From: Mastigias papua
Taxonomy: Eukaryota; Cnidaria; Scyphozoa; Rhizostomeae; Mastigiidae
DNA length: 64,000 bases
NCBI GenBank assembly: GCA_964019165.1
Contig: OZ025268.1
Span: 8,517,517-8,581,516, forward strand
Direction of reading: 5' to 3'
The notes beneath the pieces were generated by a model that saw only the letters and a program-made list of their open reading frames with translations, was not told the origin of the DNA and made no database searches. Both the position numbers and the translations under genes were made by a program. Shown here piece after piece: positions 48,801 to 58,600 of this stretch (position 1 is its first letter; every line of letters begins with the position of its first letter).

Positions 48801-49818
48801 ATTTGCCTTTGAAAGTAACAGGTTTTGATGAACTGTAGGGGAACGCTTTTGCACGAGTTTCAAGTAAATGTGCATCTTTCATACGCAGGAAGGTTCCGTG
48901 ATCAATTACATTTATGCTAGCCCCTGTATCGATAAGAATATCAAAGGAATGTCCTAAGACTTTAATGGTAGCATGGGGACGTGTAGTTTTACTATCACGA
49001 ACAGGATAGAGGTACTCGTCATCAGTATCAGACTGGGCATGGACAAGCTGTTTTACTTGGGTGCGTTGTCTCGAACGTGAGAAATTCTGAGAGCGCGATT
49101 GCCCTGATTTGTGACCTTTCTTTGGCTTTCCACGACAATATTTTGCGAAATGATTCATTTTCCCGCAATTATGACACTCTTTCCCTTTTGCAGGACAGGT
49201 GTTGAGATGAGGGCTAGGGCCACCACAATTTAGGCAATTTTTGGGTTTCGCGGAGAGTTTCGACATCTGTTCTTTCCCCTCTATTTCGGCAGACTGAAAT
49301 TTGCTAATTTCGTCTCGACGACCATCAAGAAGCATGGCTTTAAGGTCATAACTAGGGTCACGTAAGGCCTGTTTGCGAATACGGGTTGACGTACCCCCTA
49401 TTATAATCTGTTCTTCCAACTCAAAGTCTAAGTTGGTAAATTCACATGGTTCGGCTAAAGTTCTCAAACACGTATGGTATTGATCAAGAGTTTCATCTTT
49501 TTGCTGAAAAGCTTTACGAAAAACATAAACATCATACCTGACATTTTTCTGTGGTTGAAAATGCTGTGTAAGTTTTTCTTTGGCTGTTTCAAAATCATTA
49601 GCTTCACCGGTATCAGGTAGCTGAGCAAAGATGTCGCGAACCCGTGAGCCAGCTTGGTAGAGGAGAAGAGCTCGTTTACGTGCATTACTAGTAATGCCAG
49701 ATGCAGCTAGGAACATGTCAAAATCCATAAGCCATTTCCGCCATCGAGTAGCAAGACTCGCGCCAACTTCAACATCGGGGTTGAATTCGGGCATGGGATG
49801 TAGCGAAATGCTGGACAT
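45832..49818 (-). CDS. Ty3/gypsy gag-pol polyprotein, 1,328 aa, uninterrupted
   Basis: A fused gag-pol starting at an ATG. By approximate residue: gag 1-190; two zinc knuckles about 194-231 (CLNC-5-H-3-C, and CHNC-4-H-4-C); aspartic protease about 295 (LIDTGAS); reverse transcriptase about 455-620 with VPKKDGTVRICVDMRKAN, FFSKLDLSQAYHQL and the catalytic LADDIIIF; RNase H about 715-850 (FITVDASPVG; YSQTEKEALG; LITDHKPLE); integrase with the zinc-binding HETHQG...CIPCQ and the D-D-E triad (HADFYGP, TTDNRP, AEVERFN). All catalytic residues are present. Protein is made by the retroelement for its own reverse transcription and integration. A C-terminal basic tail ends in RSDRLRKEP, typical of the group. 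This looks coding-competent. Confidence 0.97.
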   Translation of the reverse strand: MSSISLHPMPEFNPDVEVGASLATRWRKWLMDFDMFLAASGITSNARKRALLLYQAGSRVRDIFAQLPDTGEANDFETAKEKLTQHFQPQKNVRYDVYVFRKAFQQKDETLDQYHTCLRTLAEPCEFTNLDFELEEQIIIGGTSTRIRKQALRDPSYDLKAMLLDGRRDEISKFQSAEIEGKEQMSKLSAKPKNCLNCGGPSPHLNTCPAKGKECHNCGKMNHFAKYCRGKPKKGHKSGQSRSQNFSRSRQRTQVKQLVHAQSDTDDEYLYPVRDSKTTRPHATIKVLGHSFDILIDTGASINVIDHGTFLRMKDAHLLETRAKAFPYSSSKPVTFKGKFQAVIETKKRYAVATFFVINSSNSGNLLSAQTAQELGLISLNLCKLAANNTPNLPQKQDKALTSIVNKYSNVFNGLGKLKHQQITLNIDETVQPTAEAQRRIPYHIREKVKHAIHQLVADDIIEKVPHTQATPWISAIVAVPKKDGTVRICVDMRKANCAIQRVRYLIPTVADISQALNGCKFFSKLDLSQAYHQLELDERSRYITTFSTHFGLYRYKRLNYGTNAAAELFQHTLQTVLHGLDGVRNLADDIIIFAKTREDHDQALSACLQRLADHGLTLNASKCKLLTDSLSFFGQVFTAEGTTPDPARVLDLQNALVPTNVHEVRSFLGMANYSSRYIPNYATITEPLRVLTKKNARFTWTSSHQTAFDHLKKALTRAPVMSYFDTTKETFITVDASPVGISAILSQQGSDADTPQVVAYASRALTSVEQRYSQTEKEALGIVWGIEHFHLYIYGSHFTLITDHKPLEVIYGNVNSKPSARIERWVLRLQPYSFSVVYKPGKDNPADFLSRHPSSESISKHAVMADEYVSLLALSAVPKAMTISDIQKATDADKTMQSLRAAIRHNKWDCDLVKPFRVIKDELIVAPQNIVLRGSRIVVPESLQQQAIDIAHETHQGLVKTKALLREKVWFPGIDKLVKETLDRCIPCQATGQPNPPEPIRMTPMPDGPWQKVHADFYGPLPSGEYLLVLIDRYSRYPEVEIVRSTKASVVIPKFDKIFATHGIPFSITTDNRPPFNSEAYRRYLHTLGISYDTATPKWPQGTAEVERFNQPLGRALITAKVEGRIWQQELNRFLLQYRTTPHATTKIAPSDLLFNRVVNGKLPTLVKNKTINRHKEAVENERLRAEYNKVYADKKRHAKPCDIKVGDYVLIKQDKQNKLTPRFNEKPLIVVHRNKSRITVEDNDKRKITRNVSHFKRILTPSNLENEANSEPETKQHKDGDDDYDNNDAKRTDNVGERQRLVARRSDRLRKEPDRLGVPIPSQLVR

Positions 49819-49848
49819 GGTGCAAAATACTACAAACGATGTGACTTA

Positions 49849-49861
49849 ATCCTCGTCGCCA
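49849..49861 (-). other. Ty3/gypsy primer-binding site, tRNA-Ser(GCU)
   Basis: One base inside the 5' LTR, the element strand reads TGGCGACGAGGAT. This is complementary to the 3' end of animal tRNA-Ser(GCU) including CCA (from memory of the human sequence), a 13-base match. Confidence 0.75.
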
Positions 49862-49862
49862 G

Positions 49863-50013
49863 TGTAATATTCCTGTGTACGTTTTTAGAACAGATTCAGA
49901 AACAACAACCTTCTTGAAACAGAACATAACAAGACTTCTAATTCAACGTATTTACACACATACAAACATGTCACACTGCTTAGTGTCCTGGGCACTAGTC
50001 TCTAAATACTACA
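49863..50013 (-). repeat. Ty3/gypsy 5' LTR, 151 bp
   Basis: Identical to 45,653-45,803. It should carry the element promoter; no TATA box was assigned. Confidence 0.97.
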
Positions 50014-51006
50014 CCACTCATACCAAAAAAGCTCTGCACGCTTGGTTTTATCTATTATGGTGGAAATTTTGCTTGAATCATCAAGCCTACACATTCGATT
50101 TTATGTGTTCATGGAAACAGCATGGAATCTCATATTTCGGATACATTGTCATGCAAAACAAAGTTAGGTGTACAAAAGTAAGCACACAATTTCATTGCAA
50201 ATACGACTATTTCTTTGTTTATAAAAACCACCGAACCAGATATGGTGAAACTTTTAACTGTTTTATGAAGTACTAATTACGAATACCTTTTTTGTCATCT
50301 TGGATTCTCTAACAACGGCTGCCTATGAAGTAGAAACGTGCATAGGACTCCATATAGTCTTGGTAGTTTCAAAGTTTAACTTAATCAAATCAAGATACTC
50401 ATCTTCTACACGGTTCTTTCACATGTAGAAAGCTTTTGTGTCATCCCATTTTAAGTACTTCGTCCTCTTTTTTAATAATCCGTAACACAGCCTCACAATT
50501 TTCTGAGAATCAGGTACTAAGCACTGGTTACGAGAATTGGATATTGGCGGGGAAATTTTGCTTCTATTGGAAATACGCAATTCATAAAAGATATTCGAAA
50601 TTAGAACTTCATCAAACAGTTAAAAGTTTCGCCATAACTAGTTCGGTGACTTTTACAAGCAAAGAAATAGTCGTATTTGCAATGAAATTTTGTGCTTACT
50701 TTTTTACACCTAGTTTTGTTTTGGTTGAGAATGTATCCGAGACATGAGATCCGATGCTAGTTCCATGAACTCGTAAAATCGAATGTGTAGGCTTGATGAT
50801 TCAAGCAAAATTTCCACTAAAATGGATAAAACCAAGCGTGCATAGCTTTTAGTACGGATGGTAAAACCGCTCCAAACCATGTCAAATTGGCCTAAATTTA
50901 GCTACGGGAGCCATTTGTTTAAGAAAAAGTGATCTCTCATTGGTGGAAATGGTCGGGAAAATGGGTTCTATTAACAAATCAAGATTTGAGTGCTTTGCTG
51001 CTTAAG

Positions 51007-51830
51007 GCCGTGTTGCCTTCCTCAAGTTTGCCTGCTAGATTTTCACTGCCTATGTTCTCATATCCTCTTGGCTGCTCCATGCATATTTCCTCAGATAGCT
51101 TTCCAAGTAAAAATGCAGTTTGAGCGTCCATCCGGTGAGCTTCCAAGTTTAATCCATTGGCTATCGCTAAAATAATTCGTACTGATATAAACCTGGCCAG
51201 AGGCGAAAATGTTTCTTCAAAATCTATGCTTTCCTTTTGTGAATATCCCTGTGCCACAAAACGTGCCTTATACCGATCGATAGATCCATCAGCATTTCTC
51301 TTTATCTTGAATACCCATTGACAACATATAGTACCTCTATTATCTGGCAATTTCACTAATTTCCAAGTGTCATTTTTTATTACAGAATTATATTCACTTT
51401 GCATCGCTGTCTTCCATTTTTCATTTTCTGGACTTTCTACAGTTTCCTCGTACGTTGTAGGCTCTGTAGTATTAGCTGAATTTGCATACGGAATACCATT
51501 CATAACATCATCTTTAATCCATTCAACATGTCTCTCAGGCTGATTTCTTACTCTAGTTGATTTTCGCAAGACTTCTTCTGGTTTTTCATTTACTTCTTGT
51601 TGTCTTTCATTCGCTGTTTCAGTATTTGGTTCCTTTTGTTCAGTTTCCTTTTCAGTTTCTTTCTCTTTCAACATAGCATTTTCAGTTGAATATTCTTGTA
51701 CTTCATGCTCAATCTCTAACTCAGTATCATGTCTATGTTGCACACGCTCACTGAAAGAATTTTCACTAAATTTCACATCTCTGCTAACAATGACTTTCCT
51801 GCTTTTTTAGATCAAATAGCCTATAAACTT
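51007..51830 (-). pseudogene. copia integrase tail and N-terminal reverse transcriptase
   Basis: An open frame down from 51,776 has an acidic linker (ETEKETEQKEPNTETANE), then RKSTRVRNQPERHVEW, PENEKWKTAMQSEYNSV, WKLVKLPDNRGTICCQW, VFKIKRNADGSIDRYKARFV and RMDAQTAFLLGKLSEEICME. These are copia reverse-transcriptase blocks 1-3. The frame ends in foldback-element sequence just beyond the insertion point; the catalytic block follows at 45,4xx. Confidence 0.9.
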
Positions 51831-51979
51831 TTGTTTGACTGCTGTAACCAAGGAAGCAACACTTGCAACTTTTTGGTGCCCATATTATTCTTTTTTCTCT
51901 AGAGATAAATGCGTAACAATCTCAACCAAATGTGCGATAATGGCTTACTGATGGCCTTTTCCCATAAAATACTTCAAAT

Positions 51980-52560
51980 GGCACTTTTCTATCTAAACTC
52001 CTGGTGCCTGTAACACTCAAAACGTAAACTGCGTTGCTTACCGCTTCTGCTCAAGATTTATAAGATAGTCCTGCATAGTGTAGCATACATATTGCTGATT
52101 CGAAAATTGTTCTGTTTTTTCTTTCACTTACACCATTTTGCTGCGGGTTGTAGGGAGCTGTCAGATGTCTTAGAATATCCTTCTGAGCGTAGGATTTTTG
52201 CACTCCTTCCTTCTGCTTTTCAGCCAGTGTAACAAACTCTTTGAAACACTTCGGAATTTCTGATTTATTCTTCAGGAAATATACAAACGTATATCCGGAA
52301 AAATCGTCAGTGAATTTGAGAAATATCTGCTCCCACCGATGTATGCATTTTTCCATGGGGCCACAATCATTATCTCATGTACATCTCTAGCTCTATTTTC
52401 TGACCTTTTTGGAAATGACTTTCTGCACTGTTTACCTAATAAACACCCCTCAGAAGCCACCTTATCATTGGTTCCTTTTATCGCTAATCCATTGACCATT
52501 CCTTTTGATTGCATCCTAATCGGTGCTTCACAAGTCTTGACTGCTAACTTTGCATGCAGA
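51980..52560 (-). pseudogene. copia integrase core with internal deletion
   Basis: Frames give GCLLGKQCRKSFPKRS (pre-integrase end), FLKFTDDFSGYTFVYFLKNK with the first catalytic Asp, then LRHLTAPYNPQQNGVSERKN with the catalytic Glu. The stretch that should hold the second catalytic Asp (a DNGGEF-type motif) is missing: AEKQKEGVQKSYAQKDI runs straight into LRHLTAPYN. Frame breaks are present. Confidence 0.85.
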
Positions 52561-52786
52561 GCCTAAAAATTTTACTTTGTATCCTGCTTGTGTGCTTTTC
52601 TTTACTGAAATCAAATTTTGACGTAAATCAGGTACAAAGAACCCATTCTTAATTGAGGTCGTTTTATTCAAGTGAGTATCTTGCCATATGACGTTTCCTA
52701 TACCAATACCTGAAATAGCTGTGTTGTTTGCAAGAAGCATAATTTCTGGTGAAGCTAATTCTTTGTTGTCATGAAAAAATCTCTAA
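52561..52786 (-). pseudogene. copia protease, second half
   Basis: FFHDNKELASPEIMLLANN, GIGNVIWQD and GFFVPDLRQNLISVKK follow the protease active site. The first half lies at 53,498-53,600, separated by a Harbinger-like insertion at a TAA site. Confidence 0.8.
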
Positions 52787-53497
52787 GGGCCTGATTATAG
52801 AGAAGCGGGCTAACCCGGTAAATGGGCTGGCTCATTTGCCGAGACAGAAATTAGGTTGGTATCATATGTGGAGAACTGTCTAGGCAAGTGGTCTAAAAAA
52901 GCTAACTGCACCTGTGCACAACAGTACCTTGTATGACATGTTACATAGATGCATAGACATTTGGCCCAAAAAATTTGTCGATTACAACTGTTTTGGTTAA
53001 AACCCCTCTCTACTTCTTCTTACTACCGAGGTATGTCGGCATTAAAGTCGAAAGTGTTGAATTTCATAGTCGCCACTTTCAAGCTACCACCAAGGCTATC
53101 TTCACGACAATTTCAAGCTATAAATTTGGCAATTAGTTCATGACTCTAGTTAAACTTAGCCAATGTTGACGCCGAATTCTCCTCAGAGACTTTACAAGCA
53201 TCAGCAGGAGCAGATTTTCTAACATTTTCAACCAATTTGATTCTTGTTTATGGCGCTGAGCAGAAACTGCACTTGCTCTAATATACATTTTGAGCCCGCT
53301 TGCCGGGCTGGCTCGGTTTGAAGCGATTACTTGGAGACCTGCCAGCTCCTTTAGTGAGCCAGCCAGCTTGGATCACAATGAGCCACCCCGGTAGACGGGC
53401 TGGGTCACTTCCATGTAATACTAACTTGATTTTTGTGCACAACAGGCCATGGAAGTTAGCTGGTTCGCTTGCTGACCCAGCTCATTTGCTCAGGCTC
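52787..53497. mobile_element. Harbinger-like MITE inserted in the copia protease
   Basis: Ends GGGCCTGATTATAGAG (left) and the complement of GAGCCTGAGCAAATGAG (right) are weak inverted repeats. The 3-bp duplication TAA flanks it (52,784-52,786 and 53,498-53,500), the TWA site of PIF/Harbinger. GC-rich subterminal inverted blocks such as GGGCTGGCTC recur at both sides. No transposase. Confidence 0.7.
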
Positions 53498-54260
53498 TAA
53501 TGCAACACATACGCCGAGGAGTCCCTGAATCGATTAACCATGCACATCTGGAGTCCTCTTCTCTCCGGGTCATGCAGGTTTGAACAATAAGTGCATGGCT
53601 TGCACTTTGCTGTTCTGCACAGTTTGATAACTGTTGTCGTCTCGTTCCATGGCAATCTTTGGCGATATGACCGTATTTTCCACAATTAAAAGATTGACTT
53701 TCCGAGCAATTTGAAATACGATTTGGGCCTTTTTGACGAGCGCAAGACAAATTATTTCGTGAGAACCTGTTTGAACTCACTAAAACATCTTCGGGACCTA
53801 CTGTCACTTGCTCTTTGCTTTCTTTCTTGCTCATCCCATAATAACCTTTGACGAAGGACCGGTAACGCTAAGTCATCGGAAAATTCTAACGCATTTACGA
53901 GATTGTCGTATGATTCTGGCAAACTAAGTAGGACTTCCCGGGCTTGCTCTTGCTCGCTAACATCTGCTCCCACTAAAACAAGTTGATCCGCAATCCCTAG
54001 GTGTTTGCTAATGCATTTCAGCATATCCTCGCCTTCTTTCATTTTGTTTCAGCATATCCTCGCCACATGTCTTTCGGTGTCTTGAGTTGCATAACTAACG
54101 GTAACTGGGAGTCTAATAAATGTAAAATAATCTCAGTCTGGTATTGGCGTCTCTCCTGTTACGATATCCCATAAATCTGAAGTTACTAAAACCATTTCCA
54201 TTTTGTGTCTAAACATATACCATCCTTTTCCATCAAATTTTTCTGTTTTCAGGCCAACTT
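53498..54260 (-). pseudogene. copia gag, zinc knuckle and protease active site
   Basis: From right to left: EKFDGKGWYMFRHKMEMVLV and LWDIVTGETPIPD (gag N-terminus, with a stop), then VLLSLPESYDNLVNALE, a CCHC knuckle FNCGKYGHIAKDC at about 53,665-53,700 and the protease CAWLIDSG. The protease reading is cut at MCCI by the Harbinger-like insertion. Frames change several times. Confidence 0.85.
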
Positions 54261-54313
54261 TGTATTTTGGATCTCGGGACACCATTGCAAAATTGGTGCG
54301 ATAAAACTACTTA

Positions 54314-55048
54314 AGCCTGAAATACACTGTCCAATTTATTGGATTGGGAAAATTGGATGGTGTAGACGCAAAAATTTGATGATATTTGGCTCTTCCAACA
54401 AATTGGAACGTCGATTAAAAAAGTTGGACGTGTTCAACTTTCATCCGACTTTTTTCCATTGTTCCTCCTAATCCCTATTGTTCTTCTTGGCGCTAAGAGG
54501 ACATGTCCCAAATATTTTCACGTCTTCATCTTTCGTGCACACGCTTGCAAAGTGAACGCGAAATGAATATTGCAGGTCTGCATAACAGTTGGCAGTAGCT
54601 AAAAATTGAATGGATGCAGCCAGCTTCATTCGCGCGGGAGTTGCATCGCGAAGTAAAGTGTCTTGTTTTTGAATCTCTACTTCAACGAGGCTTAGGGGCT
54701 CCTACAAAATTTTAGAGTGACATTCTTAAAAACTGTTTGAATTCCTCGTCATTATCCAGCCGAAATTCCTCTAAAAGAGTGTTACCTACACCGAGCTCAT
54801 TATGTCGGGTTAGCCTTAGCTCCCAAACTGATCTTTGCCTTTTCTGGCGCTTTCTTTTTCGCTTTTTGCTAGTGATGGTAACTATGATTGCTGCAGCGAA
54901 ACACTCGTCCTCAGAATACATGATGAAATGAGGAAGTTGTACAGAAATCGTTCCAATTTATTGGATGAGTGTAAACAGGCGGTTTCATCCAACAAATTGG
55001 ATGATCCACCTAATCGAATCCAATAAATTGGACAGTGTATTTCAGGCT
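54314..55048. mobile_element. PIF/Harbinger DNA transposon remnant in the copia leader
   Basis: Ends AGCCTGAAATACACTGTCC (left) and its exact complement at the right; identity continues through AATTTATTGGATT. The 3-bp TTA duplication flanks it (54,311-54,313 and 55,049-55,051). A minus-strand transposase N-terminus lies inside. Length 735 bp is a deletion derivative of a longer autonomous element. Confidence 0.85.
54712..54921 (-). pseudogene. Harbinger transposase N-terminal remnant
   Basis: A basic stretch (KKRKRKRQKRQRSVW) is followed by NELGVGNTLLEEFRLDNDEE and FKQFLRMSL, then a stop. HARBI1/PIF transposases start with a W...R..G...LL.EL...D...F..FLRM pattern, so this is the N-terminal end. 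The DDE catalytic part is gone. Confidence 0.75.
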
Positions 55049-55088
55049 TTACTTTACCTCTTCTATAAAAGTCCTCGATACCATTTTT

Positions 55089-55102
55089 CTGGGCCCATAA
55101 CC
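55089..55102 (-). other. copia primer-binding site, initiator tRNA-Met anticodon arm
   Basis: Next to the 5' LTR the element strand reads GGTTATGGGCCCAG, fully complementary to CUGGGCCCAUAACC of the animal initiator tRNA-Met anticodon stem-loop (from memory). Drosophila copia is primed by a half-molecule of this tRNA cleaved in the anticodon loop, so the same mode is inferred. Confidence 0.8.
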
Positions 55103-55288
55103 TGATGAAATTTCCAGAGTGCGCAATAGAGGTAATACTGAAGTTGTACCAAATCACTTGAACATTTCAATCACCTTTTTCATAACACGACATAACTAGA
55201 CAACATGACGAAAACTTAACTAAACAAACTCGTGATTTCACTGAATACATTAACATAATTGACGGACATAAATATAATCAGTTCAACA
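55103..55288 (-). repeat. 5' LTR of the copia element
   Basis: 186 bp, TGATGAAATTTCCAGAGTGC at the left and TATAATCAGTTCAACA at the right in plus-strand order. It aligns with 44,268-44,450. Confidence 0.85.
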
Positions 55289-55647
55289 AGTTGCGTCAAG
55301 CACAGCTTCCTAAAATTTAGCGACAGATAGCGACAGGTAGCGACAGTTGGCGAAAATTAGCAATGTAGAGGACTGTGTCACATTTATACCTGGAGTCTAA
55401 CCTATCACTTATTGACCACATAAGTTATAGTTAGTCAAAACTGTTTCCCCGGAGAAATCGTTTTAGCGCGAAGTCACTTGTTCAGTACAGGTATAAAGTA
55501 GCTATAATTTATAAACAATCTGCGATCAACGTACGTCTATCAACCTCGTGGTAAAGAAGCAGAAAGGGAGTCTGGTTTACAACCATCTTGCTTCGTACTG
55601 ATTTTCTGATCCATCAAGCTACACTATTCCTCAATTTCGAACTTAGG
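55289..55647 (+). other. Upstream region and probable 5' UTR of the SUMO gene
   Basis: The first 80 bp hold tandem GCGACAG units (GCGACAGATAGCGACAGGTAGCGACAGTTGG), related to units left of the copia 3' LTR at 44,160-44,240. The rest should contain the SUMO promoter and 5' UTR. No motif was assigned. Confidence 0.4.
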
Positions 55648-58600
55648 ATGGGGGACAGTAACGTAAGTGTATATTTCATTTTTCTTCGGCAAATTCATAT
55701 CAAAATTTTGAATTTATATAATAGGAAGAGGGACTTTATGGGGAACATTCATGTGATGGGATCCTATGTAGTCCTCTAACTGGGCCTAACGTCGAGATGT
55801 CTAAGTAGGCAGTGGAGAAGTTATTCCGTTGAACGTTACGGTAAGGCAAAGATATCAAATTTTTTATTGAATATATGGCAAGTTCGGTTTTTACATGAAA
55901 TCCAAAAGTATCGTATCATGCAATCTAATAGTTTTTCATATCCTTTCAGTAGTTTTCTCCCGTCTGGTTTATTACTTTTACAATCACACATATATATTAG
56001 TGAAATATGGGTGTAATCATTTATAATCGTTTCGGTTAATATAGTCTATTCATTTTAGCACATTTTAATATAATTTACATACTACAGAACCATTTGTTTA
56101 TGTAGTTGTGGAATGAGTCGCTGATTTCACAGGTTGTTATAAACATCAACATATCAGTCCCTTGTCTGATTTAGTCGTATATCTTATTGAAATATGGCTG
56201 TAATAATCTCTTAATAGCTATTGTGCTCTGTGCATGTTAGCATATTTTTCGGAGTAGCTCGATTTATTTGTATAACTTTAGTGTAGTGGAATGATTGGGT
56301 GATTTCACAGGTTGTTACTAACACCATTTCCCCAAGTTAAATTTGGATATCGCAGTCTGATTCGTATATTTGTGAAATATTCAAGTCATTTTTCACACTT
56401 TATATTATTTCAAGTAGGAAATAAGTATTCTGACCCAATCATTCCAGGAGGACTTGTGCATTTACATGATTTTTTCAGGATTCATTTATATATATACATA
56501 TTGAAATAGTCCTTGTATACAACATGAAAGTACAGTCATGGATCTTTTTGTTGCACATTGACATCATGGTAGAGGGCAAAAGTATTCATAAGCAAAACTA
56601 TGACACTGAAAATTAGATAAGTTATATTATTGATAAGGTTCATAGAGCACTAGTTGCCCAAGTATATTAAATTATAATTTTGAGTTTAGAACAAGGCCTT
56701 CAATGACAGTGATTCATTGTAAAGTGTCATTTTGTTGATGTAACCCATCCACGTAGACTGGTTGATGACCAGAAGACTTTGTTATCTTCGAAGAGTATCA
56801 ATTTTACTTAGAAGATTATGGAAAACACATTGAGATAGATGAACCATATGCACCTGGAATCTTCCTTTCTATTTCCATATTGAATTTGAGCCCCAATTGT
56901 AGCCAAGCTTGAAGGTGTAATAGCCTTTTGGTTTCCAACCTACAATTAAAAAGCCATTTTGATTTATAACTGGGTTTTTCTATATTGTGTTGGTCCTAGT
57001 TGTAAGATGTGTGCAGAACTTCAGGTGATTTCTGTTTATTTTTTAACAAACTGATATGCAGCAATGCTGCCAAGCTGTTATTTCTTAGTTCTCTTTGTTC
57101 TTATTAACAGGAAGTTAAGCCTGATGCTGAACATATTAACCTGAAAGTTATGGGCGCAGTAAGTTGCAATATTTTAATCATATCCAGCATTATGCTATTA
57201 TTCTCTAGTTTTTGAGACTGATATTCCATTGAAAAGGTGCTGAAATTGGAAACCACAGCTTCTGATTAAATGCCAAGACAAGCACAACAGCAAAAGTTAA
57301 CATTTGTGCTGCTGCTGTTTTACAAAATTGTTATTAATTTCTATTTTGAAAAGACCTATATGACAACTTCATTGAATGAAAATTAGACCTATATTGACAC
57401 AACTAGTGAAATTAAAAACAATGCCCATATTGGTGAAACCAGTATATATATAGACATTCTGACTCAAATGTGAGTCATTATCAGTATGGTCCAATGGAAA
57501 AAATTGCAAATATATATAAGACAGGGAATCTTTATCTCCCTTGTGTATTTTGCTTACAATTGTTTCATTGTTCACATTGTGCAATACTACAAATGAACAT
57601 TGCCTGTTCAGGTCAAATTTTTCCATTTGCTAAGATTGTAGTGAACATAAACATTGTACACTTAGGCCATGTCATACTCAATGCCAATTTTCTTTCTGTC
57701 ATTGATTTGCTTTCCTAAATCACAAACCTTGGACATCACCTTGCATCACTCCTGTCATCACACAACTGGTCATTCCTCTTCTGTTGTCCTCTGCACAGTC
57801 ATTGTCACATAAATCCAATCAGCAAACTACTAACAATTACCTGACCCTGCCTGTACATAATTCATGCTTATTTTGGGTTGTTCTCTGTTCATATGTATGT
57901 TCATGTTATCTATAATGTGTAATCAGTCAGAGTAGAGTCTAGGTACACTCAACAACAATGTCTCCTCTCTCTGTCTCCTTGTTCTCTGCATATTAAATAG
58001 TTCAACAATGGATCAACAAATGATGTCATAGAATGAGCATTGCAGCTGATAGCAAGCACATACTCACATTCCTATAAGATCATTTCCTAATTTCTCAGGG
58101 CTCTGAAGTCTTTTGTTGTTTTATACTCTTTTATTTGCAATTGTTGGTGGCAGTTTGCTGCGTATGATATCTTATTGTAAATCAGTATTGGGAGTTTTAT
58201 TCTTTTTCGTCTTTGGAGCATTTTACCTAAGTTGGGCATTCAAAGTAATAACCACAGCATGTTGGTCTGGTGCGTTTTTTGGTAATCATGATATGTGACC
58301 AAAAGTTATCTACCATGCTTCCTTCATTTTAGTGCTCTGGGGCTTCCCCCCACTTTTTCCATATAGTTGAGTGTTGTATATTCTCTTGTAATTCCATATT
58401 TGATGTTGCTGTTTGTGATGGATTGGGTCTAGTTCTCTGCATTCATTTTCTATGAGTGTTCACACTCTAAAGTTGTATGTTTCCATTGGCTTTACAGATA
58501 CTTTGTCAATGTTAAGTTTTGTATGAACATAATACATTCATGCTGTTCTGTATTTTCCATGTTGATTCCTGTGATGTTATTGAGTTATATCTCTTCACTT

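Larger units (their letters stand above)
45653..50013 (-). mobile_element. Intact, very young Ty3/gypsy retrotransposon (Mag-like), 4,361 bp
   Basis: The two 151-bp LTRs (45,653-45,803 and 49,863-50,013) are identical base for base. The ends are TG...CA, flanked by the 5-bp duplication CCACT (45,648-45,652 and 50,014-50,018). The primer site (49,849-49,861) and polypurine tract (about 45,806-45,823) are in place, and a single 1,328-codon gag-pol ORF has no stop. It sits in the left arm of the foldback element. Identical LTRs and an open ORF imply recent insertion and possible activity. Confidence 0.97.
45508..50998. mobile_element. Foldback-type DNA transposon with ~400-bp inverted arms, split by Ty3/gypsy
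   Basis: Arms: left 45,508-45,652 continuing at 50,019-50,290, right 50,590-50,998; about 300 bp between them. Removing the gypsy element leaves about 1,125 bp. Matching blocks include CCCGACCATTTCCACCAATGAGAGA, shared outer parts near AGGCCAATTT, and GCTTGAATCATCAAGCCTAC. An exact 8-bp duplication TGCTTAAG flanks it (45,500-45,507 and 50,999-51,006), and joining the flanks restores an LKQAS reverse-transcriptase motif of the copia host, which supports the boundaries. The copia frame upstream of the site is already shifted. No transposase; long arms and the 8-bp duplication suggest a hAT- or P-mobilised foldback element. Confidence 0.85.
44268..55288 (-). mobile_element. Old Ty1/copia retrotransposon split by at least four later insertions
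   Basis: LTRs are 44,268-44,450 (3') and 55,103-55,288 (5'), roughly 83-85% identical by eye. Removing the nested insertions leaves about 4.1 kb, near the usual copia size of about 5 kb. In order on the minus strand: primer site (55,089-55,102), gag (about 54,260-53,600), protease, integrase, reverse transcriptase, RNase H. Inserted later: Harbinger-like elements at 54,314-55,048 and 52,787-53,497, and a foldback element at 45,508-50,998 which holds a Ty3/gypsy element. No convincing target duplication flanks the copia itself (CTTTG versus AGTTG), as expected for an old copy. Confidence 0.88.

Noticed and set aside
54205..54471. 88-codon plus-strand ORF
   Set aside because: Spans the copia gag antisense strand and the Harbinger end; no independent coding signal.
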